DNA from: Micromonospora rhizosphaerae
GTDB lineage: Bacteria > Actinomycetota > Actinomycetes > Mycobacteriales > Micromonosporaceae
Assembly (NCBI RefSeq): GCF_900091465.1
Contig: NZ_FMHV01000002.1
Location: 5,146,001 to 5,210,000, forward strand
DNA length: 64,000 bases
Direction of reading: 5' to 3'
In this document: in pieces, positions 8,549 to 16,194 of the stretch
How the letters are laid out: each line of letters starts with the position of its first letter
Numbering within the stretch: the first letter of the stretch is position 1
Program-made: the position numbers and the translations under genes
Notes under the pieces: model-generated
Seen by the model: the letters and a program-made list of their open reading frames with translations, nothing else
Told to the model about the DNA's origin: nothing
Databases searched by the model: none

Positions 8549-10321
8549 ATGAGAGCGTTCCTTGCCGTCTCGGTCGCCCCACACGCAGCCGCGCGGCTGC
8601 GGCGTCCGGTGGACGCGGCGCTCTCCTGCCTTGCCGACGACGACACGATCGTCGAACGCGTGGACGCGGCCGCCGACGGATGGGTGGCGTTCGCCGGCAG
8701 CGATGACCACGACCTGCTCGGCGAGCGCGGCGGCCCCTTCACAGTCCGGTTGAGCCGTCTGCTGCGTACGCATGACGACGACCTGTCCACCGCCGACCTG
8801 GCGGCCATGATCGACGACGGCTCAGGGCTCGCGACACTGCTGCCTCCGTTCGCGGCCGCACACCGCGACGTGGCGGGAGGGGCGGTGACCGTCGCCGGCG
8901 ACTGGCTCGGCTTCCGGCAGCTCTACTGGTGGCGTGGCGACGGAGCGGCCGCGTTGTCGACCAGCGCCCGGGCGCTGGCGGTGTTGGCGGGCGGCGGGTT
9001 CGACCGGGTCGGGCTGGGCGCTCAGGCCCTGATCGGCTGGCAGGTCGGGGACCGGACGATTTTCGCAGGCGTCCGCGCGGTCCCGCCGGCGACGATCGCA
9101 ACCCTGGCGGGCGGTTCGCTCCAGCTGCGCCAGTACGCCGAGCCGCTCGCTCAGGATGGACCCGCGCCCGCGCTGGACGACGCTGTCGAGGAGATGGCGA
9201 ACATCCTGGCCCGCTGGCAGGCGAGCTACCTGGAGGCACATCCGGACATCGTTCTGCAGCTCACCGGCGGCCACGACTCGCGGATACTGCTGGGTGCGAT
9301 CCCCGAGAAGCTGCGTGTCGGGCTGCGCGCGCTCACGCTCGGCGAGGAGAACAGCCCCGATGTGGTGATCGCGGCCAAGCTCTCCGAGCGGTACGGCATG
9401 CGCCACCAGGTGTACCGCTTCCACGAGCACGAATCGCCCAGCCCGGTGGAGGCGCACGTGCGGTCGCTGGCTGCGGCACGGGCACTGGAGTGCCTGGCGA
9501 GCCCGCTGGCACTGGCTCCGTTGCTCCTGGCCGAGGCCCACCTCGAACAGGGATACCGCCTGTCCGGGCTTGGCGGCGAGGTCGCGCGGGGCTTCTACTA
9601 TGCCGGACAGCCCGCCGGCGCGCAGACCTCGCAACGCCTGGTTGAGCGGCTGGCCCGCTGGCGGCTGTTCAGCAATGAGGCCGTCGAGGCGGCGGCACTG
9701 GAACGGACCTTCCTCGATGAGGCTCGTGAGTACACGCTCGCGACCCTTAACGACCTGTTCGCGCCGGGCGACTGGCTGCGTGCGACCGACCAGTTCTATC
9801 TGTACCACCGGATGCACCGCTGGGCTGCGGTGCATGGCTCGGTCGCCGCCGTACGCCGCCACACCGTCAATCCGATGTTCGATCGGCGGTTCATCGAGCT
9901 TGCGCTGGCCGTGGCGCCAGCTGCCAAGCGGGACTCGCTGCTGCTCGGACGACTGATGAGCCGGCTCGACCAGGAGCTGGCCCGGATCCCGCTCGACTCG
10001 GGGCTCGTGCCGGCTCGACTCGGCCACCGCAGCGTCGCGACGCGCCTGGCGGTTGGCACCGCCACCGCCCGCAAGGCTGCCGGCAAGGTACGCCAACGGC
10101 TGACCCACGCCGGGAAGCCACAACTGGGTGCGGCTCGCATGTCCGAGCTCGTGCTGGCGTATTGGCGGGCACAGCCGTCTGCCTGCCGCGCGCTGTACGA
10201 CCTTCCTGTGCTCGATCGGAAATGGCTGGACGGTCTGCTGGCCGGCACGCAATCGGGCGCAGCGACCACCGTGGCCTTCCTGGTCAACCTGCTGGCCGCG
10301 ATCCAACCGCCAGCGGATTGA
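8549..10321 (+). CDS. Asparagine-synthase-like protein
   Basis: 590 residues. The C-terminal two thirds resembles the ATP-pyrophosphatase half of asparagine synthase: LTGGHDSRIL at about 238-247 is the PP-loop (family form SGG.DS), followed by LGEENSPDVVIAAKLSERYG. The first residues are MRAF, so the N-terminal nucleophile Cys of a glutamine amidotransferase is absent; the N-terminal region (about 1-200) keeps only a degenerate glutaminase fold, with DWLGFRQLYWW and later VRAVPPATIATL. It therefore probably adenylates a carboxylate and uses ammonia or another amine, as lasso-cyclase-type and polysaccharide-amidating relatives do. It lies between a sugar dehydrogenase and a glycosyltransferase, so amidation of a uronic acid is an attractive but unproven role. 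No Shine-Dalgarno is visible and a -10-like TAAGTT is nine bases upstream, consistent with a leaderless gene. Confidence 0.75.
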   Translation: MRAFLAVSVAPHAAARLRRPVDAALSCLADDDTIVERVDAAADGWVAFAGSDDHDLLGERGGPFTVRLSRLLRTHDDDLSTADLAAMIDDGSGLATLLPPFAAAHRDVAGGAVTVAGDWLGFRQLYWWRGDGAAALSTSARALAVLAGGGFDRVGLGAQALIGWQVGDRTIFAGVRAVPPATIATLAGGSLQLRQYAEPLAQDGPAPALDDAVEEMANILARWQASYLEAHPDIVLQLTGGHDSRILLGAIPEKLRVGLRALTLGEENSPDVVIAAKLSERYGMRHQVYRFHEHESPSPVEAHVRSLAAARALECLASPLALAPLLLAEAHLEQGYRLSGLGGEVARGFYYAGQPAGAQTSQRLVERLARWRLFSNEAVEAAALERTFLDEAREYTLATLNDLFAPGDWLRATDQFYLYHRMHRWAAVHGSVAAVRRHTVNPMFDRRFIELALAVAPAAKRDSLLLGRLMSRLDQELARIPLDSGLVPARLGHRSVATRLAVGTATARKAAGKVRQRLTHAGKPQLGAARMSELVLAYWRAQPSACRALYDLPVLDRKWLDGLLAGTQSGAATTVAFLVNLLAAIQPPAD

Positions 10322-10349
10322 GGCGGTCGCGCCGGGACGCCGCGGCCGG

Positions 10350-11267
10350 TCAGCCGGCTGGGCCGCTGGCCCCGGACACCCCGCGCCGGGCACCCAGCCT
10401 GGCCGCTCCGGCGAGCCGGCGTGCCCGATGGGACATCGTGAGCTGCTGACGACCGACGTACCAGCGGAGGACGGCCTTCCGTGCCCGCCGCCGTTGATCC
10501 GGGTCGAGGTCGGCCTGGCGTACCCAGCGCAACAGTTCGCAGCCCTGCAGCATGGTCGCCGCGCGGGCTGTCCAGGCCGGTACGCCGAGCCGGCGGGCGA
10601 GGACCGGGCGGCTCTCGTCGCGCCAGCCGCGCCGACCCAGCACCTCATGCACGTGCCCCCACGGCCCGGCTAGAGCGAGCTTCGCGGCGAAGATCTGATC
10701 CTCACGGAGCATGTTGCGGCGCGGAATCGACATGATCGCCTCGCGGCGCATCAGGCCGTACAACGGGTCGATCAGCAGGTGGCTGTCATTGAGCAGGCGG
10801 AGCATCTCGGTGAAGCGCTCGATCGGGTCGTCGGAGGCTAGCGCGCGCCCCCGGTAGTCTGCGGTCTCGGTCACCCCGTCGTCGCCGACGTAGGCCATTC
10901 CCATCGTGACGAGGATCAGCCGCTGGTCGGCGGCGAGAACCTCGAGACTCTGGGAAAGACAGTTCGGCGCAAGCCAGTCGTCATCGCCCACCCACCGAAT
11001 GAACGTGCCCCGGGCCAGCCGCATCGCCGCGATGAAGTTGTTGAGAAGACCGATGTTCTCCGGCTGGCGGTGGTACGCAATCCTCCTGTCCGCTGCCGCG
11101 AGCGCCCGGCAGACATCCTCGGTGCCATCACTCGACGCGTTATCGGAAATGATCAGCTCGAGGTCGGCGTGATCCTGGGCGAGGATCGACTGGACCACCG
11201 GCTCCAGGCGTGATGCGCCGTTGCGCACCGGCAGGCAGATGGACACGAGTACATCAGTCGACGGCAT
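10350..11267 (-). CDS. Family 2 glycosyltransferase
   Basis: 305 residues with a GT-A fold start: VSICLPVRNGASRLEPVVQ, then LIISDNASSDGTED, and later FIRWVGDDDWL, the DxD-type metal and nucleotide-sugar site. It should add a sugar from a nucleotide donor to the lipid-linked repeat at the cytosolic face of the membrane. It is convergent with the asparagine-synthase-like gene (28-base gap). Its 5' end overlaps a decayed flippase stub by 14 bases, which suggests that it was once translationally coupled to an intact flippase gene. The sugar specificity cannot be read. Confidence 0.85.
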   Translation of the reverse strand: MPSTDVLVSICLPVRNGASRLEPVVQSILAQDHADLELIISDNASSDGTEDVCRALAAADRRIAYHRQPENIGLLNNFIAAMRLARGTFIRWVGDDDWLAPNCLSQSLEVLAADQRLILVTMGMAYVGDDGVTETADYRGRALASDDPIERFTEMLRLLNDSHLLIDPLYGLMRREAIMSIPRRNMLREDQIFAAKLALAGPWGHVHEVLGRRGWRDESRPVLARRLGVPAWTARAATMLQGCELLRWVRQADLDPDQRRRARKAVLRWYVGRQQLTMSHRARRLAGAARLGARRGVSGASGPAG

Positions 11268-11520
11268 GGGCTTCCTCTCGTCTGATCAAGCGGAGCCACC
11301 GGCGGAACTCTGTCGGTGGCACCGCCAGAGCGCCGTACCGCAAATGCCCCGCGGTACCCGCGACACATAGCTGTGCCACCGGGTGGAGGCCCGCGGCATG
11401 TGCCGCCAAGAGCCCGGTCCCGCCCGACGCGACACCAGTGAACACCCTGGCCAGGTCGAGCACGACCGGCCCCAGGCGCACGCCTACGCGGTGTATCGCG
11501 ACCACGGTCACCGGCACGGA
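11254..11520 (-). pseudogene. C-terminal stub of a polysaccharide flippase
   Basis: This frame encodes about 87 residues that align along their whole length with the last 88 of the intact flippase at 18405-19883: VPVTVVAIHR against LPLIVVALRR, VQL..AGTAG against AQLCVAGTAG, and the endings IRREEAHAVD against IRRKEAHAVSK. Homology starts abruptly near 11520; upstream the frame is unrelated and meets a stop about 80 bases later. The first 400 or so residues are missing, so this is a truncated third copy of the Wzx family in the locus. A GTG at 11515-11517 could start a short product, but the fold would not be retained. Confidence 0.75.
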
Positions 11521-11562
11521 ACGGCCGCAGGTTCGAGGATCACCCGCCGGAACGGCGGTGAC

Positions 11563-11843
11563 AAGCTGGCATTTGTGCCGCTCCCTGTCCGATTTCTGTC
11601 AGTGCCGGTGGCGCGGCTCAGCCGAGGAACTACCGGGTCGTGCATGTCCTGCGCCTGCTCCCCGGCGGGGCCGCGTGTACACCTGCGACGGCCCGGCGCG
11701 TCCGGGCTCGTGGCTCCAGGCGGGTACCGGCCTGCGTCCCGATCTCCAGGCCGCGTGGCTTGCCGGCGTCCTTAACCGACACTCGCCGCTGCCGATCCGC
11801 GCGCACGCTTGCCGGCCGCGCCGTCAAGCGGATCCGTGGGTGA
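11563..11843 (+). pseudogene. Frameshifted C-terminal remnant of a polysaccharide deacetylase
   Basis: Pieces in two plus-strand frames, with at least three switches between them, match in order the last third of the intact deacetylase at 28780-29508: LPVRFLSVPVA against HPVNRVAIPFG, NYRVVHVLRLL against SYDRHVLRRL, RVYTCDGPARPGSWLQAGTG against VACAYTSDGGRARPASWLQA, and LAGRAVKRIRG against LAARTVKRLRG. The N-terminal catalytic region is gone. It lies tail-out next to the flippase stub, with only about 40 bases between them, so the two remnants mark one rearrangement junction. Confidence 0.7.
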
Positions 11844-12064
11844 GACGTGAACCCGCGCGATGCTGGCGGGCAAGGGCGTGGGGGCCCTCACCCGCTGGCG
11901 CACCTCCCGCGCAGCGGTAATGGCGCTGATCAGGCCGCCGCGCCGAGAACGGGCCTCGCGTGAGGGTCCGACCGCTCGTGCCGTGGACGGGCTAGGCTGT
12001 GGGTCGGCGTCCACCCCGCCCATTACGGATCAGCCGCGAGTGGCAAGGGCAGGGAAGGAGCGAG
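11844..12064 (+). promoter_or_regulatory. Upstream region of the beta-helix protein gene
   Basis: About 220 bases without a gene. TAGGCT at 11993-11998 is a plausible -10 box, giving a leader of roughly 60 bases, and AAGGAG at 12054-12060 is a good ribosome site for the ATG at 12065. No convincing -35 is visible. Confidence 0.4.
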
Positions 12065-13249
12065 ATGCCCGCCGTACCCCCGCCGCACCGTTTCCGGACG
12101 CATCGCGAGCAGGCCGAGCCAGTGGCAAGGGCGCGACCGCGCAAGCTGCTTCGCGAACTGCGCCGGCCTCGAGCCTGGGGGCTCGCCGGGCTCGCACTGG
12201 TACTGGTCTTCTCCACTGCAAAGGTGGCGTCCGGGCTTGGGCCGTCCAGCCGTGAAGACGCGCGTAGCACCGCGTTGTCCACTCCGACATTGACGGCGCT
12301 CCCCTCCGCGTCGGCGAGGACGGCGCCGTCGGCATCGACACCGCCGCCGCGACGGTCGACATCACCTTCGCCGCGATCGGCCGCCAACCCGCGCCACAGT
12401 CTCAAGGCGGGCAAGAACTCCCGGGCAGGCTGTGCACTGCCCAAATATCCATCGCCCGATTGCACCGGCGTGCCAGCGGGGACCAGACTGGCAACGCTGA
12501 GGCTCAACCTGGACAACGACTCCTATGCGGTCTATGAAGCGGGAGCGGTGATCGACCGCAAGCACATTCCCGGCAACCTGTTGATCAGGGCGCCTAACGT
12601 CACGGTGAAAGATAGCCAGATCGATGGCACGGTGTTCAACGACTACAACGGCCGGCTGCACCCGTTCACCATTGTCGACTCAACGATCGGTCCCGCCACC
12701 GGTTGCATTACAGCGCCCGGGCTGGCCTACGCCAACTACACCGCCAAGAGAGTTCGGATCCGCGGGCACGACGACGGCTTCCGGGTTGCCACTCCCGGCA
12801 ATGTCCGAATTGAGGACTCGTACGCAAAACTGTGCTGGAACCCGCCCGAGCTGGCACCCCCAGACGGCTCACACTCTGGCGGCATACAGGCCGACTGCCG
12901 TGCCGGCGAATGCGTGGGCATCTGGTTCAATCACAACACAATCGACAATCGGGGACCTAACGGCAACTCCGGCATAACGATGATGAGCTTCGACGGCAAT
13001 CCGGTAAGAAATGTTATCAGCAACGACAACCTCGTGATGGGCGGCGGCTACTCGATCATATATTGGTGGACCACCGGGCCAAACTTTGAGCTCCACAATA
13101 ACCGGGTCGTAGAGGGGACATACGTGTATGCACCGGCCGACGCGAACGGCACGTGTGCCCATCAGAACTGGTCGGGCAATACTCTCGTGACCATCGACGC
13201 CCGCTACAACGTCACCTCAACGGTTGGCCCACTGCCATGTATTCAATAG
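12065..13249 (+). CDS. Membrane-anchored secreted right-handed beta-helix protein
   Basis: 394 residues from the ATG at 12065, chosen for its AAGGAG site. A basic N-terminus precedes one hydrophobic segment (about 37-56, AWGLAGLALVLVFSTAKVA), then a Ser/Thr/Pro-rich spacer and a C-terminal domain of short beta-rungs: NLLIRAPNVTVKDSQIDG, TIVDSTIG, VRIRGHDDGFRV, GNVRIEDSYAKLCW, GIWFNHNTID and FELHNNRVVEG. This pattern is the parallel beta-helix of pectate lyases, alginate C5-epimerases and phage depolymerases. Several cysteines could form disulfides outside the cell. Next to polysaccharide genes it may cleave, epimerise or bind the polymer; no catalytic triad could be assigned. Confidence is high for fold and location, low for activity. 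Confidence 0.7.
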   Translation: MPAVPPPHRFRTHREQAEPVARARPRKLLRELRRPRAWGLAGLALVLVFSTAKVASGLGPSSREDARSTALSTPTLTALPSASARTAPSASTPPPRRSTSPSPRSAANPRHSLKAGKNSRAGCALPKYPSPDCTGVPAGTRLATLRLNLDNDSYAVYEAGAVIDRKHIPGNLLIRAPNVTVKDSQIDGTVFNDYNGRLHPFTIVDSTIGPATGCITAPGLAYANYTAKRVRIRGHDDGFRVATPGNVRIEDSYAKLCWNPPELAPPDGSHSGGIQADCRAGECVGIWFNHNTIDNRGPNGNSGITMMSFDGNPVRNVISNDNLVMGGGYSIIYWWTTGPNFELHNNRVVEGTYVYAPADANGTCAHQNWSGNTLVTIDARYNVTSTVGPLPCIQ

Positions 13250-13443
13250 GCAGGGGTCACTGCACTAAAGATAGGCCCGCTCTGGGGTTGCCGAGCGGAC
13301 CGGCGTGCAGCGCCAGCCGCGTACCGTGCGCAGGCGTGCGCTAATGCCAGAGGTGGGTGACAGATACCCGACGAACCGGGGACCTCGGCGGGCCCGGGCC
13401 AGTAGGTTTCGGGCGTCCGCCGCTGCCGCTCCTGGGGGGTTTG

Positions 13444-14673
13444 ATGACCGCGGCGATCTGCCGACTCTGCGACGCGGAACTCACCGAGACGTTTGTGGAC
13501 CTCGGTATGTCGCCGCTGTGCGAAAGCTATCTGGCCGCCGAGCAGCTGGATCTGCCGGAGACGTTCTACCCACTACACGTGCGGATCTGCTCGTCGTGCC
13601 TTCTGGTGCAGCTGCCCGCGTACGTGCCTGGCGAGGACATCTTTTCCGACTACGCGTACTTCTCCTCGTACTCCGACTCCTGGGTGGCCCACGCCAGGCG
13701 GTATGCCGACGAGATGACCCAGCGTTTGCGCCTCGGCCCGGACTCTCTGGTGGCCGAGGTGGCCAGCAACGACGGCTACCTGCTGCAGCACTTCGTCGCC
13801 ATGGGGATCGCGGTGGTCGGGGTCGAGCCGGCGGCCAACGTGGCCCAAGTGGCGCGGGACAAGGGCGTGCGCACCGAGGTGTGCTTCCTCGGTGCGGGGA
13901 CGGGCGCCGAGGTGGCCGGACGCTACGGCCGCGCCGACCTGGTCGCGGCGAACAACGTGTACGCCCACGTGCCGGACATCCGCGACTTCACCGCGGGACT
14001 GGCGGCGCTCGTCAAGCCGACCGGCGTGCTGACCTTGGAGTTCCCGCACCTGCTGCGGCTGATCGAGCGTAACCAGTACGACACCATTTACCACGAGCAC
14101 TACCAGTACCTGTCGCTGCTGACCGCGTCCCGGGCGCTGGCCAGCGGTGGGCTGACCGTGGTTGACGTGGACCAACTCGACACGCACGGCGGTTCCTTGC
14201 GGGTGCACGCGCGGCACGCCTCGGCCGCAGGCGAACCGTCGGCAAACGTCAAGACGGCGCTGGCCGCCGAAGAGGAGGCCGGTCTCCATACCGTGGAGGG
14301 GCACGCGGGGTTCGCCGAGGCGGTTTTCCGGATCAAGCGGGACCTGGTGTCGTTCCTGCTCGCCGCGCGGGGCGAGGGGAAGACGGTGGTCGGCTACGGC
14401 GCGCCGGGGAAGGGCAACACGTTGCTCAACCACTGCGGCATCCGGTCAGACCTGCTTGCGTACACCGTGGACAGGAGTCCGTACAAGCAGGGCCGTTTCC
14501 TGCCGGGCACGCACATCCCGATTCACCACCCGGACCGGATCGCCGCCGACCGGCCGGACTACATACTGGTCCTGCCCTGGAACCTGCGCACCGAGATCTC
14601 CGCGCAGCTCAATTACATCCGCGAATGGGGCGGCCGCCTGGTCTTCCCGATCCCATCGATTGAACTGGTGTGA
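13444..14673 (+). CDS. Zinc-binding SAM-dependent sugar C-methyltransferase family protein
   Basis: 409 residues from the ATG at 13444, which has GGGGGG just upstream. Architecture is that of the NDP-sugar C-methyltransferases: an N-terminal zinc region (CRLCDAELTETFVDLGMSP, then CSSC), a Rossmann SAM domain (VAEVASNDGYLLQHF), the YHEHYQYLS segment characteristic of the family, and a C-terminal second Rossmann-like domain (VGYGAPGKGNTLLNHCGI). Known members add a branch methyl to a keto-deoxysugar nucleotide. It is followed after one base by a nucleotidyltransferase gene and then a deacetylase, which argues for a dedicated modified-sugar branch. The exact sugar is unknown. Confidence 0.85.
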   Translation: MTAAICRLCDAELTETFVDLGMSPLCESYLAAEQLDLPETFYPLHVRICSSCLLVQLPAYVPGEDIFSDYAYFSSYSDSWVAHARRYADEMTQRLRLGPDSLVAEVASNDGYLLQHFVAMGIAVVGVEPAANVAQVARDKGVRTEVCFLGAGTGAEVAGRYGRADLVAANNVYAHVPDIRDFTAGLAALVKPTGVLTLEFPHLLRLIERNQYDTIYHEHYQYLSLLTASRALASGGLTVVDVDQLDTHGGSLRVHARHASAAGEPSANVKTALAAEEEAGLHTVEGHAGFAEAVFRIKRDLVSFLLAARGEGKTVVGYGAPGKGNTLLNHCGIRSDLLAYTVDRSPYKQGRFLPGTHIPIHHPDRIAADRPDYILVLPWNLRTEISAQLNYIREWGGRLVFPIPSIELV

Positions 14674-14674
14674 C

Positions 14675-15508
14675 GTGAAGGTCGTACTTTTCTGCGGCGG
14701 ACTCGGCATGCGCATGCGCGAGGGGATGACCAGTGTTCCCAAGCCGATGAACATGATTGGTGATCGGCCGCTGCTCTGGCACGTGATGCGCTACTACGCG
14801 CACTTCGGCCATACGGACTTCATTCTCTGCCTCGGCTACGGCGCCAACGCAGTGAAGGACTACTTCGTGCACTACGACGAGACGCAGTCCAACGACTTCA
14901 CGCTGGTCGCCGGCGGCCGCAACATCGAGATGCACAGCACCGACATCACGGACTGGAACATCACCTTCATCGACACCGGCCTGCGTTCCTCCATCGGAGA
15001 GCGGCTGATGCGGGTGCGGCACCTCGTCGAGCACGAGGAGATGTTCCTCGCCAACTACGCGGACACGCTCACCGACGCACCGCTGGAGGAGCTCGTCGAT
15101 CGCTTCCGCGCCACACCCGCGGCGGTCGCCAGCATGCTCGCGGTGCCGCCGGTCTCTACGCACCACGTCGTCGATGTGGGCGAGGACGGGGTCGTCAGCG
15201 GGGTGCGCGAGGTCCGCAACCTGATGCAGTACGAGAATGGCGGCTACTTCGCCATGCGCCCCGGCATCTTCGAGGTGCTGCGCGAGGGCGAGGACATGGT
15301 GCCGGACGCGTTCGCACGCCTGGTCCCTGAGCGGCGGCTGCTCGCCCAGCAATACCACGGTTTCTGGCGGGCCGCGGACACCTTCAAGGACCGCGTCGAG
15401 CTGGAGGACATGTTCCACCGTGGGCAGTGCCCGTGGATGGTGTGGGACCCACTGCGCAACGGCGGCAGAGTACTCGCCGAGCCGGCGCTCACCGCGCTGG
15501 CCGGGTAG
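14675..15508 (+). CDS. Glucose-1-phosphate cytidylyltransferase-like sugar nucleotidyltransferase
   Basis: 277 residues, GTG start one base after the preceding stop. The N-terminal signature GGLGMRMREGMTSVPKPMNM is the nucleotidyltransferase loop, and IGDRPLLWHVMRYYAHFGHT plus DFILCLGYGANAVKDYF match RfbF-type CTP:glucose-1-phosphate cytidylyltransferases rather than RmlA. The expected product is CDP-glucose or a related NDP-sugar. RfbF normally feeds a CDP-glucose 4,6-dehydratase; none is seen in this window, so either it is elsewhere or this enzyme serves a different pathway. Translational coupling to the methyltransferase is likely. Confidence 0.83.
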   Translation: MKVVLFCGGLGMRMREGMTSVPKPMNMIGDRPLLWHVMRYYAHFGHTDFILCLGYGANAVKDYFVHYDETQSNDFTLVAGGRNIEMHSTDITDWNITFIDTGLRSSIGERLMRVRHLVEHEEMFLANYADTLTDAPLEELVDRFRATPAAVASMLAVPPVSTHHVVDVGEDGVVSGVREVRNLMQYENGGYFAMRPGIFEVLREGEDMVPDAFARLVPERRLLAQQYHGFWRAADTFKDRVELEDMFHRGQCPWMVWDPLRNGGRVLAEPALTALAG

Positions 15509-15513
15509 CGGCG

Positions 15514-16155
15514 ATGCGCGAACTGTCGCTCGCCGCCGTACGCTCGATGATCCTGCTGGGTGCGCACCCGGACGACATCGAGATCGCCGCCGGTGGCCTG
15601 CTGTTGTCGGTGGCGGCCGCCAACCCGGGGGTACGGGTGCACTACATTCTGTGTACCGGCACCCCGGAGCGCCAGGCCGAGGCCCGCGCCGCGGCGGCGG
15701 CGTTCCTGCCTGGGGCACATCTGTCATTCGCGCTGCACACGCTCCCCGATGGTCGCCTGCCGGCGCACTGGGGCGAAGTCAAGGATCTCCTGCACGAGGC
15801 GGCCGACGTGCTGACCCCCGATCTGGTCGCCTGTCCTGCGGTGAACGACGCGCACCAGGACCACCGGTTGCTCGCCGAACAGGTGCCGACGGTCTTCCGC
15901 GACCAGCTCGTGCTGCACTACGAAATCCCCAAGTGGGACGGAGATCTCGCCCGGCGCAATGTGTACCTGCCGCTGCCCGACGAGACCGCGCTGCGCAAGG
16001 TCGAGCTGCTGCACGCTTCGTACCCGTCGCAGAAGGCCCGCGACTGGTGGGACGATGAGGTCTTCCTGGGCCTGGCGCGGCTGCGCGGCATGGAGTGCCG
16101 CTCGCGGTACGCCGAGGCGTTCGACTGCACGAAGGCGGTCCTGCGGCTACCGTAG
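15514..16155 (+). CDS. PIG-L/LmbE-type deacetylase
   Basis: 213 residues, ATG five bases after the upstream stop. MILLGAHPDDIEIAAGG is the zinc-binding HPDD signature of the LmbE family (N-acetylglucosaminyl-PI and mycothiol-pathway deacetylases), and VNDAHQDHRLLAEQ supplies the second His site (HQDH). It should hydrolyse an N-acyl group from a sugar or sugar conjugate in the cytosol. Forming the end of the methyltransferase-cytidylyltransferase set, it may instead act on the sugar made there. It is convergent with the next gene across 39 bases. Confidence 0.83.
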   Translation: MRELSLAAVRSMILLGAHPDDIEIAAGGLLLSVAAANPGVRVHYILCTGTPERQAEARAAAAAFLPGAHLSFALHTLPDGRLPAHWGEVKDLLHEAADVLTPDLVACPAVNDAHQDHRLLAEQVPTVFRDQLVLHYEIPKWDGDLARRNVYLPLPDETALRKVELLHASYPSQKARDWWDDEVFLGLARLRGMECRSRYAEAFDCTKAVLRLP

Positions 16156-16194
16156 CGCGCGGGGCCCTCCGGACGTGCGGCCCTGGCGGCCCCG

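Noticed and set aside
11587..11602. GTCCGATTTCTGTCAG, 14 of 16 bases like the flippase-promoter element
   Set aside because: It lies inside the deacetylase remnant where it encodes VRFLS, has no -10 box at 27 bases, and is not next to a gene start.
16156..16194. GGGGCC/GGCCCC as a terminator between convergent genes
   Set aside because: The arms are short and separated irregularly; a stable hairpin is not clear by eye.
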